Source of the DNA: Bordetella parapertussis
GTDB taxonomy: Bacteria > Pseudomonadota > Gammaproteobacteria > Burkholderiales > SG8-39
Length of the DNA stretch: 64,000 nucleotides
Direction of reading: 5' to 3'
Assembly: GCA_945862265.1 (NCBI GenBank)
Contig: CAMAXP010000022.1
Location: 1 to 64,000 of the forward strand
This document shows, one piece after another, positions 37,309 through 46,882 of this stretch. A program made the translations under genes and the position numbers. The notes under the pieces were generated by a model that had not been told where the DNA came from, did not search any database, and saw only the letters and a list, made by a program, of their open reading frames with translations. Position 1 is the first letter of the stretch. Each line of letters begins with the position of its first letter.

Positions 37309-37731
37309 TCAGTGCCCGCCGGACACCAGGCCGGATGCAGCGGCCGCCAGGACCAGCAGCTCGACGGCGGCGATCGCCGCAAATGCCCAGTCGCGGCGGG
37401 TGACGAGGGTCGGCAGGATGCGCAGGTAACAGGCCATGGTGACGCTCGCCAGGAAGGCCACGCCGATGAAGTTCATGTAGTCGCCGCGGCCGGCGAGGCC
37501 CAGCCAGCCCCATCCCACCGGCCCGCCGGTGGCTGCGAGGTACTGCCCGATCGGCAGGCTCCAGTAGCGGGGCAGGTCGGCAAATGCGATCTGCGGTTCG
37601 GCCAATCCCGAGGCGTAGACGCAAAAGGTGGCGATCAGCGCGACGAACCCGAGCCTCGTCCCGGCGTCCAGCCACCGGGCGTACTCGAGCTGCTCTGCGG
37701 GAATCGGCGTTCCCGACGGTTTCAGGTCCAT
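37309..37731 (-). CDS. Four-helix membrane protein paired with the TauE/SafE carrier
   Basis: A 140-residue protein with about four membrane segments, from LGFVALIATFCVYASGLAEP through YMNFIGVAFLASVTMACYL to the C-terminal AAIAAVELLVLAAAASGLV. Its start at 37731 overlaps the carrier gene by 10 bases, implying coupled translation. I do not recognise a named family; small membrane partners beside TauE/SafE carriers are known from other bacteria (DUF1634), but a match is not claimed. Confidence 0.75.
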   Translation of the reverse strand: MDLKPSGTPIPAEQLEYARWLDAGTRLGFVALIATFCVYASGLAEPQIAFADLPRYWSLPIGQYLAATGGPVGWGWLGLAGRGDYMNFIGVAFLASVTMACYLRILPTLVTRRDWAFAAIAAVELLVLAAAASGLVSGGH

Positions 37732-38738
37732 AGTCCGAGTCCTTTCAGCAGGGCGCGCGTGCCGGCGAAGATCAGCAGCCCGAGCACCGTCCTGCGGATC
37801 AGCTTGGTCGGGGCGACACTCAGCAGTCTTGCGCCGATCCGCGCGCCGAGCATCATCCCCACGCAGGAAGGCACCACCAGGATCGGCAGCATCGCGCCGC
37901 GGTTCAGGTAAACCCAGGCGGCGGACGTGTCGATGACCGACAACAGGAAGCTGCTGGTGCCCGCAGCGAGTTTCAACGGGACGCCCATGAGGATATTCAG
38001 GGCAGGTACGTTGGCCCAGCCCGCGCCGAGGCCGAACATGCCCGCAAGCAATCCAATGCCCGCAAAGACGAACAGGCCCGGCACCGTATTGCGCGCGCGC
38101 CACTCGACATCCTTGCCCGCCGCCGGGTCGTGGTAGATGCCATGCAGCCGCAGCGCGGCCGACAAGGCGTCGGGCGTCGCCGCGGGATCGGTATCGCGGC
38201 CTGTGGTTCGCAGCATCAGGACGACGATGGCGAGGATCACCGCGCCGAGCGCCGTTTGCACTACGTTCGCGGGCAGGGCGAGGCCCATCAGCGCACCGAA
38301 AATCGAAGTGATCGAGCCGACCAGGGCCAGCGGCATGCCCAGGCGCAGGCTGGCCATGCCGCTCCTCAGCAGCGAAGGGCCCGCTGCGAGGGCGCCGCAG
38401 AGTGCCAGCAGCAGGCCTGCGCCGCGCACGAAATCCAGGTGAAAGGGAAAGAAGCCGCTGACAATCGGCACGAACAGCACGCCGCCGCCGACGCCGCCCA
38501 GGATCGCCACCACGCCCAGCAGGAAGGTCACCGTGAACAGTGCGATGGGCCACACCCACCAGGCGACGGCTTCTGCGCCGGGCACGTCTGCCGCCCAGGC
38601 TGCTGCGGGCACAGCAAGCGCCAGCGTCGCAATCAGCGCTGCAAGGAACCGCAGGGTGCAGGAGGGGAACGGCTTCAAATCGGGCTGTGGCGGCGTATCG
38701 GCGACCGCATGTTTTTGGGTGCAACCGTATTGTCCCAT
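37722..38738 (-). CDS. TauE/SafE family sulfite/sulfonate exporter-like protein
   Basis: A 338-residue membrane carrier. The start at 38738 is used because upstream codons in the same frame overlap hyi. A signal-like segment (FLAALIATLALAVPAAAWA) precedes eight or so membrane segments. GVVAILGGVGGGVLFVPIV is the first TauE/SafE repeat motif and FGLGAGWANVPALNILMGVP the second. Relatives export sulfite or sulfonates or move organosulfur acids. The presence of a sulfide dehydrogenase elsewhere in the window makes sulfite export plausible, but no direct link is shown. Confidence 0.85.
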   Translation of the reverse strand: MGQYGCTQKHAVADTPPQPDLKPFPSCTLRFLAALIATLALAVPAAAWAADVPGAEAVAWWVWPIALFTVTFLLGVVAILGGVGGGVLFVPIVSGFFPFHLDFVRGAGLLLALCGALAAGPSLLRSGMASLRLGMPLALVGSITSIFGALMGLALPANVVQTALGAVILAIVVLMLRTTGRDTDPAATPDALSAALRLHGIYHDPAAGKDVEWRARNTVPGLFVFAGIGLLAGMFGLGAGWANVPALNILMGVPLKLAAGTSSFLLSVIDTSAAWVYLNRGAMLPILVVPSCVGMMLGARIGARLLSVAPTKLIRRTVLGLLIFAGTRALLKGLGLWT

Positions 38739-38826
38739 GCGTCGCCGGGGAGGGCATTTCGCTGGGCGATTGACGCTCTCCGGCCCGATGCCTATGCTGG
38801 CCGGACCGTCACGGCTACCCCTGCCC

Positions 38827-39609
38827 ATGCCCCGACTTGCCGCGAACCTTTCGACGCTGTTCACCGAATTGCCTTTTCTCGATCGCTTCGCGGCTGCGGC
38901 TGCGGCGGGTTTCCGGGCGGTGGAATACCAGTTCCCGTACGACTTCAAAAAGGAAGCCGTGGCGGAGTGCGCAAACGCTGCGGGCGTGCAGGTCGTGCTG
39001 CATAACATCCCTTCGGGAAACGCCGCAAAAGGCGACCGCGGGATTGCGTGCCTGCCGGAGCGGGTGCAGGAATTCCGCGATGGGGTGGGGCGTGCCGTCG
39101 AGTATGCGCAGGCGGCAGGGTGCCCGCGCCTCAACTGCCTTGCCGGCGTGGTGCCGGAGGGCGCGCCACGGGAGCGCTATCAGCGGACGTTCGTCGACAA
39201 CCTTCGCTTCGCGGCGCAGGCGCTCGGCCAGGCCGGGCTCACGCTGGTGATCGAGCCGATCAATACGCGTACCGTCCCCGGATTTTTCCTCAACGGTTCG
39301 GCGCAGGCTGTGGCGATCCTCGACGAAGTCGGCGCAGGCAATGCCTTCATCCAATACGATCTCTTCCACATGCAGATCATGGAAGGCGACCTTGCCATGA
39401 CCATGGCGCGCCTGCTGCCGCGCATCGGGCATATCCAGATCGCGGACGTGCCGGCGAGGCACGAGCCTGGCACAGGGGAACTCAACTTCGGGTTCCTGCT
39501 CGCGGAAATCGATCGGCTCGGCTATGAGGGCGCGATCGGCTGCGAGTACACTCCAGCCGGGGAGACCCGCGCGGGCCTCGCCTGGGCGGCCCCTTACCTC
39601 AAGGCTTGA
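38827..39609 (+). CDS. hyi: Hydroxypyruvate isomerase
   Basis: A 260-residue TIM-barrel enzyme interconverting hydroxypyruvate and tartronate semialdehyde. PRLAANLSTLFTELPFLDRF is the usual start; earlier in-frame ATGs only add residues in the divergent promoter region. LVIEPINTRTVPGFFL holds a metal-binding Glu, QYDLFHMQIMEGDL the Asp and His, and GCEYTPAGET the final Glu. It abuts glcD with no gap, so it feeds or drains the glycolate/glyoxylate branch. Confidence 0.92.
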   Translation: MPRLAANLSTLFTELPFLDRFAAAAAAGFRAVEYQFPYDFKKEAVAECANAAGVQVVLHNIPSGNAAKGDRGIACLPERVQEFRDGVGRAVEYAQAAGCPRLNCLAGVVPEGAPRERYQRTFVDNLRFAAQALGQAGLTLVIEPINTRTVPGFFLNGSAQAVAILDEVGAGNAFIQYDLFHMQIMEGDLAMTMARLLPRIGHIQIADVPARHEPGTGELNFGFLLAEIDRLGYEGAIGCEYTPAGETRAGLAWAAPYLKA

Positions 39610-41115
39610 ATGGGCGCACAAGACTCCATCGGGATCCCGGGCGCGGCGCAGATCGACGCGGCGCGCCAGCGCGAGGTTGTCGCCGCGTTGCGTGCGTTCA
39701 TGCCGGCGCATGCCGTGCTCTATCGCGAGGAGGAGACCCGCCCCTTCGAGTGCGACGGACTATCGGCCTACCGGCAACTGCCGATGGTGGTGGCCCTGCC
39801 CGAGACCGAAGAACAGGTCGCGCGAGTGCTGCAGACCTGTCACGGGCTGGGTGTGCCGGTCGTGCCGCGGGGCGCGGGCACGGGCCTGTCGGGCGGTGCG
39901 CTGCCGTCGGCGGAAGGCGTGCTGCTCGGCATGGCGAAATTCAACCGGATCCTCTCGATTGACGCGCAAGCGCGCACCGCCCGGGTGCAGCCCGGTGTAC
40001 GCAACGCCGCGATTTCAGAAGCGGCGGCTGCCCACAAGCTCTATTACGCGCCGGATCCGTCCAGCCAGATCGCTTGCAGCATCGGCGGCAATATTGCAGA
40101 GAATTCCGGCGGGCTGCACTGCCTGAAGTACGGCCTTACGGTACACAACGTGCTTCGCGTACGCGGCTATACGGTCGAAGGCGATCCGGTCGAGTTCGGC
40201 CTGGAGGCGCTCGACTCGCCCGGGTTCGACCTGCTTGCGCTCGCGATCGGTTCCGAAGGCATGCTGGCGGTCACCGTCGAGGCTACGGTCAAGCTCGTGC
40301 CCAGGCCCGAAGTGGCTCGAGTAATCATGGCGTCGTTCGCGGAAGTCGAAACGGCCGGCAACGCGGTGGCCGACATGATCGGCGCAGGGATCATTCCCGC
40401 AGGCCTTGAGATGATGGACCGGCCCGCGACGCATGCGGTGGAGGAGTTCGTGCATGCCGGGTATGACCTGGACGCCGCAGCGATCCTGCTGTGCGAGTCG
40501 GACGGCACGCCCGAAGAGGTCGAGGAGGAGATCGGCCGCATGAAGGCGGTGCTGTCGAAATCCGGCGCGACCCAGTTGCGGGTCTCCGACAGCGAAGCGC
40601 AACGCCTGAAATTCTGGGCCGGCAGGAAGGCCGCCTTCCCGGCCGTCGGTCGGATCTCCCCGGATTACTACTGCATGGACGGCACCATCCCCAAGAAGCG
40701 GTTGGGCGAAATGCTCGGCTTCATCGCGCAGATGGAGGCCAAGTACGGCCTGCGCTGCCCGAACGTGTTCCACGCCGGCGACGGCAACCTGCACCCGCTG
40801 ATCCTGTACGACGCCAACGACCCCGGCCAACTGGAGCGCACCGAGGCTTTTGCCGCGGAGGTGCTCGAGAAGTGCGTGGCGGTTGGCGGCACCATCACCG
40901 GCGAGCACGGGGTGGGCATCGAAAAGATCAACCAGATGTGCGTGCAATTCGGCACACGGGAGATCGAGCTGTTCCTGGCGCTGAAGCTCGCCTTCGACGC
41001 GCAGGGCCTGCTCAACCCGGGCAAGAACATCCCGACTTTGCATCGTTGCGCGGAGTACGGTCGCATGCACGTGCGGGGCGGGCAGCTGCCCTTTCCCGAG
41101 CTGCCGCGGTTCTGA
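39610..41115 (+). CDS. glcD: Glycolate oxidase FAD subunit GlcD
   Basis: A 501-residue FAD-linked subunit. PRGAGTGLSGGALPS binds the flavin pyrophosphate, and GGNIAENSGGLHCLKYG and HAGDGNLHPLILYD are conserved GlcD motifs; TGEHGVGIEKINQMC closes the active site. It oxidises glycolate to glyoxylate with electrons passing through GlcF to the respiratory chain. Start directly follows hyi. No glcC-type regulator is seen. Confidence 0.95.
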   Translation: MGAQDSIGIPGAAQIDAARQREVVAALRAFMPAHAVLYREEETRPFECDGLSAYRQLPMVVALPETEEQVARVLQTCHGLGVPVVPRGAGTGLSGGALPSAEGVLLGMAKFNRILSIDAQARTARVQPGVRNAAISEAAAAHKLYYAPDPSSQIACSIGGNIAENSGGLHCLKYGLTVHNVLRVRGYTVEGDPVEFGLEALDSPGFDLLALAIGSEGMLAVTVEATVKLVPRPEVARVIMASFAEVETAGNAVADMIGAGIIPAGLEMMDRPATHAVEEFVHAGYDLDAAAILLCESDGTPEEVEEEIGRMKAVLSKSGATQLRVSDSEAQRLKFWAGRKAAFPAVGRISPDYYCMDGTIPKKRLGEMLGFIAQMEAKYGLRCPNVFHAGDGNLHPLILYDANDPGQLERTEAFAAEVLEKCVAVGGTITGEHGVGIEKINQMCVQFGTREIELFLALKLAFDAQGLLNPGKNIPTLHRCAEYGRMHVRGGQLPFPELPRF

Positions 41116-41116
41116 G

Positions 41117-42190
41117 ATGCAGGCCGCGCTCGAACGCATCGCAGACCGGGTTCGCGGCGCAAGCAGCGGCGCGCCGCTGCGCTTGCGTGGTGGTGGGACC
41201 AAGGATTTCTACGGAGGGCCGTTGCTGGGCGACGTGCTCGATCTGCGCGACTACGCGGGTGTGGTTTCGTATGAACCGACTGAACTGGTGATTACCGCGC
41301 GCTGCGGCACGCCAATTGAGGAACTGGAGGACACCCTGGCCCAGCACGGCCAGATGCTCCCGTTCGAGCCGCCGCATTTCGGTTCTGCGGCGACGATCGG
41401 TGGATGCGTGGCCGCGGGGCTGGCCGGGCCGCGGCGGGCCGCCAATGGCCTGTACTACGGCGCCGTGCGCGACTACGTGCTCGGATGCCGCCTGATGGAT
41501 GGCCGCGGGGAGGTGATGCGCTTCGGCGGGCAGGTGATGAAAAACGTGGCCGGATACGACGTATCGCGACTTGTGGCGGGTTCGATGGGCACGCTCGGCG
41601 CCATTGTCGAAGTGTCGCTCAAGGTGCTTCCCGTTCCGGTCGCCCGCGCGACATTGCGGTTCGAGTTTGGAGAGGCGGAAGCGATAGACAGGCTGAACGC
41701 GTGGGGTGGCCGTCCGATCCCGGTCAGCGCAAGCGCGTGGCAATCGGGAGTGCTCAACGTGCGCCTTGAAGGCGCTCGCGCCGCGGTGGATGCGTCCTGC
41801 GCACTCCTGGGTGGGGTGCGGGTCGCCGAAGAGGATGCACTGCGATTCTGGCAGGGACTACGCGAGCAGTCGGATCCCTTCTTCGCCTTGACCGGGCCGC
41901 TGTGGCGCGTGTCGGTGCCTTCCACCGCGACGCCGATTGCCCTCGAAGGAAGGCAACTGATCGAATGGGGCGGGGCTTTGCGGTGGTGGAAGACCGGCGC
42001 GCAAGCCGCTGCAGTGCGCGCGGTTGCCAAGGCTGCCGGCGGCCATGCGACCCTGTTCCGCGGCGGGGAACGGGGCACCGGCGTGTTCACGCCCCTGGAA
42101 CCCGTGCTTGCCCGCCTGCATCGCAACGTCAAGGCCGTCTTCGACCCCGCCGGGGTGTTCAACCGCGGAAGGTTGTATCCGGAATGGTGA
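41117..42190 (+). CDS. glcE: Glycolate oxidase subunit GlcE
   Basis: A 357-residue second FAD-binding-domain subunit. LRLRGGGTKDFYG and the GSAATIGGCVAAGLAGPRR segment are typical, as are FGGQVMKNVAGYDVSRLVAG and the C-terminal PAGVFNRGRLYPEW. It starts one base after glcD. The 81 bases to glcF contain no other gene. Confidence 0.94.
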   Translation: MQAALERIADRVRGASSGAPLRLRGGGTKDFYGGPLLGDVLDLRDYAGVVSYEPTELVITARCGTPIEELEDTLAQHGQMLPFEPPHFGSAATIGGCVAAGLAGPRRAANGLYYGAVRDYVLGCRLMDGRGEVMRFGGQVMKNVAGYDVSRLVAGSMGTLGAIVEVSLKVLPVPVARATLRFEFGEAEAIDRLNAWGGRPIPVSASAWQSGVLNVRLEGARAAVDASCALLGGVRVAEEDALRFWQGLREQSDPFFALTGPLWRVSVPSTATPIALEGRQLIEWGGALRWWKTGAQAAAVRAVAKAAGGHATLFRGGERGTGVFTPLEPVLARLHRNVKAVFDPAGVFNRGRLYPEW

Positions 42191-42271
42191 CATTCCTGCC
42201 GATCGACTGTCGGGCGCCTTTGCTGTCGGAATAGAACCGTCCCACGGAACGCACACGAGATCCCAGAACGA

Positions 42272-43513
42272 ATGCAGACCAGCCTTGCCGACTTCATCCG
42301 CGACACGCCCGAAGGGCGCGAAGCCGACGCGATCCTGCGCAAATGCGTGCATTGCGGCTTCTGCACGGCGACCTGCCCCACGTACCAGTTGCTTGGCGAC
42401 GAACTGGACAGCCCGCGCGGGCGGATCTACCTGATCAAGCAGGCCCTTGAGGGCGCCGAAGTCACCGGGCAGACGCAGTTGCACCTGGACCGCTGCCTCA
42501 CCTGCCGCTCGTGCGAGACCACCTGCCCTTCAGGGGTCGAGTACGGGCGCCTCGCGGACATCGGGCGCAAGGTGGTTGAGGAGCGCGTGCCGCGCAGCGG
42601 CTGGCAGTCGCTGCAGCGGGCGGCGCTGTCGGCAGTGCTACCCAACGCGGCCGTCTTTGGCGGGTTGCTGGCGCTCGGCCGCGCCGTGCGGCCGCTGCTC
42701 CCGGCGGCGTTGAAGGACAAGGTCCCGCCCGCGGGCGCTGCCGCAGGGGAATGGCCCTCACCGCGCCACGCCCGCAAGATGCTTGTGCTCGCGGGTTGTG
42801 TGCAACCGGCGATTGCCCCGGCGATCAATGCCGCCGCCGCCCGGGTACTCGACCGGCTCGGCATCTCGCTCATCCAGGCTGCAGGGGCCGGTTGCTGCGG
42901 GGCGGTTCGGTTCCACCTGAACCGCCAGGAGGACGGCAAGGACGACATGCGCGCGCTGATCGACGCCTGGTGGCCCCACGTTGAGGCCGGCGTGGAGGCG
43001 ATCGTGATGACGGCCAGCGGGTGCGGGTCGACGGTCAAGGAGTATGGCCACCTGTTGCGCGACGATCCGGCCTACGCAGCAAAGGCGGAGCGTATCTCTT
43101 CGCTCACGTTGGACCTGTCCGAGGTTCTTGCTGCAGAGCTGCCCGCGCTCACGGCGCTTCTTGGCGCATCCCCTGTCGCGCGCCCCAAGGTGGCCTTCCA
43201 TTCGCCCTGCAGCCTGCAGCACGGCCAGCAGGTGCGCGGCAAGGTGGAATCGGTGCTCGAGGCTGCGGGCTGCGAGCTGGTTGCCGTTCCCGATGCGCAC
43301 CTGTGCTGCGGATCGGCCGGCACGTACTCGATCCTGCAACCGGCGCTTTCCCGTAAGCTGCGGGATAACAAGCTGGTCGCGCTCCAAGCCGGGGCGCCCG
43401 AGGCTGTCGCCACCGCGAACATCGGTTGCCTCGCGCATTTGCAATCCGGCACACAGACGCCGGTGTCGCACTGGGTACAGCTTCTCGATGATCGGCTCGG
43501 CGGCATGGGGTAG
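42272..43513 (+). CDS. glcF: Glycolate oxidase Fe-S subunit GlcF
   Basis: A 413-residue Fe-S protein. Two ferredoxin-like clusters are CVHCGFCTATCPTYQ (about 26-40) and CLTCRSCETTCPSGVEYGR (about 75-93), followed by two CCG domains (GAGCCGAVRFH and DAHLCCGSAGTYS). It passes electrons from GlcDE to the quinone pool. It ends the hyi-glcDEF operon; the next gene follows after 12 bases, so co-transcription may continue. Confidence 0.95.
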   Translation: MQTSLADFIRDTPEGREADAILRKCVHCGFCTATCPTYQLLGDELDSPRGRIYLIKQALEGAEVTGQTQLHLDRCLTCRSCETTCPSGVEYGRLADIGRKVVEERVPRSGWQSLQRAALSAVLPNAAVFGGLLALGRAVRPLLPAALKDKVPPAGAAAGEWPSPRHARKMLVLAGCVQPAIAPAINAAAARVLDRLGISLIQAAGAGCCGAVRFHLNRQEDGKDDMRALIDAWWPHVEAGVEAIVMTASGCGSTVKEYGHLLRDDPAYAAKAERISSLTLDLSEVLAAELPALTALLGASPVARPKVAFHSPCSLQHGQQVRGKVESVLEAAGCELVAVPDAHLCCGSAGTYSILQPALSRKLRDNKLVALQAGAPEAVATANIGCLAHLQSGTQTPVSHWVQLLDDRLGGMG

Positions 43514-43525
43514 AGTGCGGGCTCA

Positions 43526-45331
43526 ATGTCCGTGTTCAATGACCGCCTGCCTGACCGTCCGGGCAGCCGCGACTTCTCCCAGTTCCTGCGCCTGGCGCGG
43601 TTCCTCGCTCCCTACCGGTTGCGCATTGCGGCCGCGGTGGTCGCGTTGCTGGTGGCGGCTGCCTGCATTCTCGCGCTCGGGCAGGGCCTTCGCTATGTAA
43701 TCGACGCAGGGTTCGCCGCCGCCAGTCCCGAGGTGCTCGACCGCGCGCTGGCCGCCGCGCTCTGCCTCGCGGTACTCCTCGCGGCATCCACCTACGCCCG
43801 GTTCTTCCTGATGCTCAGTACCGGCGAGCGCGTCATCGCGGACATCCGCCGCGCGGTGTTCGACCATATCCTGTCCTTCTCGCCCGCGTATTTCGAGACC
43901 GTCCGCACCGGTGAGGTGATTTCGCGCCTCACCAACGACACCACGCTCCTGCAGGCGGTGGTGGGATACGGGTTTTCCCTCGCCTTGCGCAATGCGCTGT
44001 TGCTGGCCGGTTCGCTCGGCATGCTGTTGGTGACCAGCCCGCGGCTCACCCTGATCGTGGTCCTGATCGGCCCGCTGATCGTCCTCCCGGTGGTGGTGAT
44101 CGGGCGGCGCGTGCGGCGAGCCTCGCGCGCGAGCCAGGACCGCGTCGCCGATGTCAGCGCGTTCGTCGACGAGGCGCTGCACGAAGTGCGAACCGTACAG
44201 GCGTACGCGCATGAGGCCGCCACGCGGCGCGACTTCGCCGCGCATGTCGAGGCGGCCTATGCGATGGGCGTCAGGCGCATCGGCCAGTCTGCCGCGCTGG
44301 TCGGGCTCATCATGCTCATCGTCTTCGGCGGCGTGGGCGTGATCCTCTGGAAGGGCGGCCATGATGTGCTGGCCGGAACGCTTTCCGCAGGCGACCTGTC
44401 CGCATTCATCTTCTACAGTGCGATCGCGGCCGGGGCTGTCGGGGCGATCTCGGAGGTGTTTTCCGACCTGCAGCGCGCCGCGGGCGCCACCGAGCGACTG
44501 GTGGAACTCCTTGCGACCGAGCCAGGGATTGGCGCGCCGGCGGCGCCTGCCGTTCTGCCGGCAGGGGGCATGGGCGGCGTGGAGTTCGAATCGGTCACCT
44601 TCACCTATCCTGCCCGGCCGCAGCAACCAGCCCTGGAAAACTTCAGCCTTCGGATCGCCCCGGGGGAGCGCGTGGCGCTGGTCGGGCCCTCGGGCGCAGG
44701 GAAGTCCACGGTGTTGTCGCTGCTGCTGCGCTTCTACGATCCGCAGGCCGGCACCCTCCGGGTGGATGGCATCGACATCCGCACGCTCGACCCGCTGGCC
44801 CTGCGCCGGGCGATCGCCGTCGTGCCGCAGGAGCCGGTGATCTTTGCCGCCAGCGTGCTCGACAACGTCTGCTACGGCCGCCCGGGCGCTACGCGGGCGG
44901 ACGCCGAGCGCGCCTGCGAGCAGGCGTTCGCCAGCGAGTTCATCGATCGCCTTCCGCAGGGGCTCGATACGCCGCTCGGCGAACGTGGCGTGACGCTCTC
45001 CGGCGGCCAGCGCCAGCGTTTGTCCATCGCCCGTGCGCTGCTTGCCGACCGGCCGATCCTGTTGCTCGATGAGGCAACGAGTTCGCTTGACGCGGCAAGC
45101 GAGCGCATGGTCCAGGAGGCGCTCGAGGCGCTTGAGCGCGGCCGGACCACGCTGGTGATCGCACACCGCTTTTCGACTGTGCAGCACGCCGACCGCATCA
45201 TCGTGCTGGACCGTGGTGGCATCGTCGCCCAGGGCACGCATGCCGAACTGATGGGCGAAGGCGGCCTGTATGCAAGCCTCGCTGCGCTCCAGTTCATCGG
45301 CCCTGCCGCCTCACGACCGGATGCGACGTGA
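43526..45331 (+). CDS. ABC exporter (fused membrane and ATPase domains, MsbA-like)
   Basis: A 601-residue half-transporter. Residues 20-320 form the six-helix exporter domain (FDHILSFSPAYFETVRTGEV with VRRASRASQDRVADVSAFVD). The ATPase follows: Walker A GPSGAGKST (about 389), signature LSGGQRQR and Walker B ILLLDEATSSLD. Such proteins export lipids or drugs as homodimers. Similar genes occur near cell-envelope clusters. It is 12 bases after glcF and overlaps the next gene by 4 bases. Confidence 0.92.
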   Translation: MSVFNDRLPDRPGSRDFSQFLRLARFLAPYRLRIAAAVVALLVAAACILALGQGLRYVIDAGFAAASPEVLDRALAAALCLAVLLAASTYARFFLMLSTGERVIADIRRAVFDHILSFSPAYFETVRTGEVISRLTNDTTLLQAVVGYGFSLALRNALLLAGSLGMLLVTSPRLTLIVVLIGPLIVLPVVVIGRRVRRASRASQDRVADVSAFVDEALHEVRTVQAYAHEAATRRDFAAHVEAAYAMGVRRIGQSAALVGLIMLIVFGGVGVILWKGGHDVLAGTLSAGDLSAFIFYSAIAAGAVGAISEVFSDLQRAAGATERLVELLATEPGIGAPAAPAVLPAGGMGGVEFESVTFTYPARPQQPALENFSLRIAPGERVALVGPSGAGKSTVLSLLLRFYDPQAGTLRVDGIDIRTLDPLALRRAIAVVPQEPVIFAASVLDNVCYGRPGATRADAERACEQAFASEFIDRLPQGLDTPLGERGVTLSGGQRQRLSIARALLADRPILLLDEATSSLDAASERMVQEALEALERGRTTLVIAHRFSTVQHADRIIVLDRGGIVAQGTHAELMGEGGLYASLAALQFIGPAASRPDAT

Positions 45332-46812
45332 GGATGCGCTGGGCTGCATGGCTGCTGGCTGCGCTTGCGCTCGGCGCTTCGGCTGAGCCTCTCAAGGTCG
45401 GCTCGAAGCGATTCACCGAGTCCTACATCCTCGGCGAGGTGATCGCCCGGCGGGCCGGCGATGCCGAGCACCGGCCGGGCCTCGGCAACACCGGCATCGT
45501 ATTCGCCGCGCTGAAGGCCGGGTCCATCGACCTGTATCCCGAATACACCGGCACGATTGCCAAGGAGATCCTCAAGCTCGACGGCAACCCGGGCATCGAG
45601 AGGATCAACCGCGAGCTTGCTTCGCAGGGCCTCGCCATTGCGGTCCCATTGGGATTCAGCAACGGCTATGCCCTCGCCATGCGGGAGGACAGGGCGCAGG
45701 CCCTCGGGATCGGCAAGCTGTCGGACCTGCTGCGGCATCCGGAGATCCGGTTCGGCCTGTCGCAGGAATTCATCGGTCGCGCGGACGGATGGCCCGGGCT
45801 GAAGGCGGCCTACGGGTTGCCGCACGCGCCGCCGTCCGGGCTGGACCATGGCCTCGCGTACGAGGCCGTCGCCGCCGGGAAGATCGACGTGATGGACATC
45901 TATTCCACCGACGCCAAGATCGCACGGTACAAGCTGCGCGTGCTTGAGGACGACCGCCGCTATTTCCCCGGGTACGAGGCGGTGGTGTTCTACCGGCTCG
46001 ACGTGCCTTCGCGCTTTCCCGCGGCCTGGGCTGCCATCGCCGGCCTCGAAGGGCGCATCGACGCCGCGCAGATGATCCGCATGAACGCGGCGGCCGAACT
46101 CGAGGGCCGCAGCTTTGCGGAGGCAGCGGCGATGATCGGGCAGGCCTCTTCGGTGCAGCGTCCCGGCCGCCGTGAATTCCTTCCGACGTTGTTCGGCCCC
46201 GACCTGTGGCGCCTGACGGTCCAGCACCTGCTGCTGGTGTTTGTGTCGCTTGCCGCGGGCATCCTGGCGGGCGTGCCGCTGGGCATTGCTGCCGCGAAAT
46301 GGCCGCGCAGCGCGCAGTGGATCATCGGCGCGGTGGGCGTGCTCCAGACCATTCCCTCGCTTGCGCTGTTCGCTTTCCTGATCGCGGCGATGGGGACCAT
46401 CGGCACGCTGCCCGCGCTAGTCGCGCTGTTCCTGTATTCGCTGCTGCCCATCGTGCGAAATACCCATTCGGGTCTCGCCGCCGTTGGCCGGGGCATGCGC
46501 GAGGCCGCCCTGGCGCTCGGCCTCAGGCCCCGTGACCGGCTGTGGCTGGTCGAGGTGCCGCTCGCGCTGCCGTCCATCCTTGCCGGCATCAAGACATCCG
46601 CCGTGATCAGCGTAGGTACGGCGACCATAGCGGCGTTCATCGGCGCCGGCGGGTTCGGTGAGCGCATCGCTTCGGGACTGGCGCTGAATGACAGCGTGAT
46701 GCTGCTGGCGGGTGCGATCCCGGCAGCCGTGCTGGCGCTGGCGGTGCAGGGCCTGTTCGAACTGGCCGAGCGCAGGCTCGGGTGGATGGCGAGGGCCGGG
46801 CGCAAGACATAG
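45328..46812 (+). CDS. Osmoprotectant-type importer: fused binding protein and permease
   Basis: A 494-residue fusion. After a signal ([19 protein letters not shown]) residues 20-275 form an OsmF/OpuC-type binding domain ([35 protein letters not shown]). Residues 290-490 form the permease ([20 protein letters not shown], and the EAA loop [20 protein letters not shown]). The start is GTG 45328, overlapping the exporter stop. Fused forms exist in quaternary-amine importers. An ATPase gene is required but none is adjacent; the only ATPase is in the preceding exporter, a different class. Ligand probably betaine, choline or another compatible solute. Confidence 0.87.
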   Translation: MRMRWAAWLLAALALGASAEPLKVGSKRFTESYILGEVIARRAGDAEHRPGLGNTGIVFAALKAGSIDLYPEYTGTIAKEILKLDGNPGIERINRELASQGLAIAVPLGFSNGYALAMREDRAQALGIGKLSDLLRHPEIRFGLSQEFIGRADGWPGLKAAYGLPHAPPSGLDHGLAYEAVAAGKIDVMDIYSTDAKIARYKLRVLEDDRRYFPGYEAVVFYRLDVPSRFPAAWAAIAGLEGRIDAAQMIRMNAAAELEGRSFAEAAAMIGQASSVQRPGRREFLPTLFGPDLWRLTVQHLLLVFVSLAAGILAGVPLGIAAAKWPRSAQWIIGAVGVLQTIPSLALFAFLIAAMGTIGTLPALVALFLYSLLPIVRNTHSGLAAVGRGMREAALALGLRPRDRLWLVEVPLALPSILAGIKTSAVISVGTATIAAFIGAGGFGERIASGLALNDSVMLLAGAIPAAVLALAVQGLFELAERRLGWMARAGRKT

Positions 46813-46882
46813 TGGTGTGCGCCGGGGAACCCGTACAATCGCGTATCCGCTGTCCAAATCCAGTACCAAGAAAGGGGAAGTC

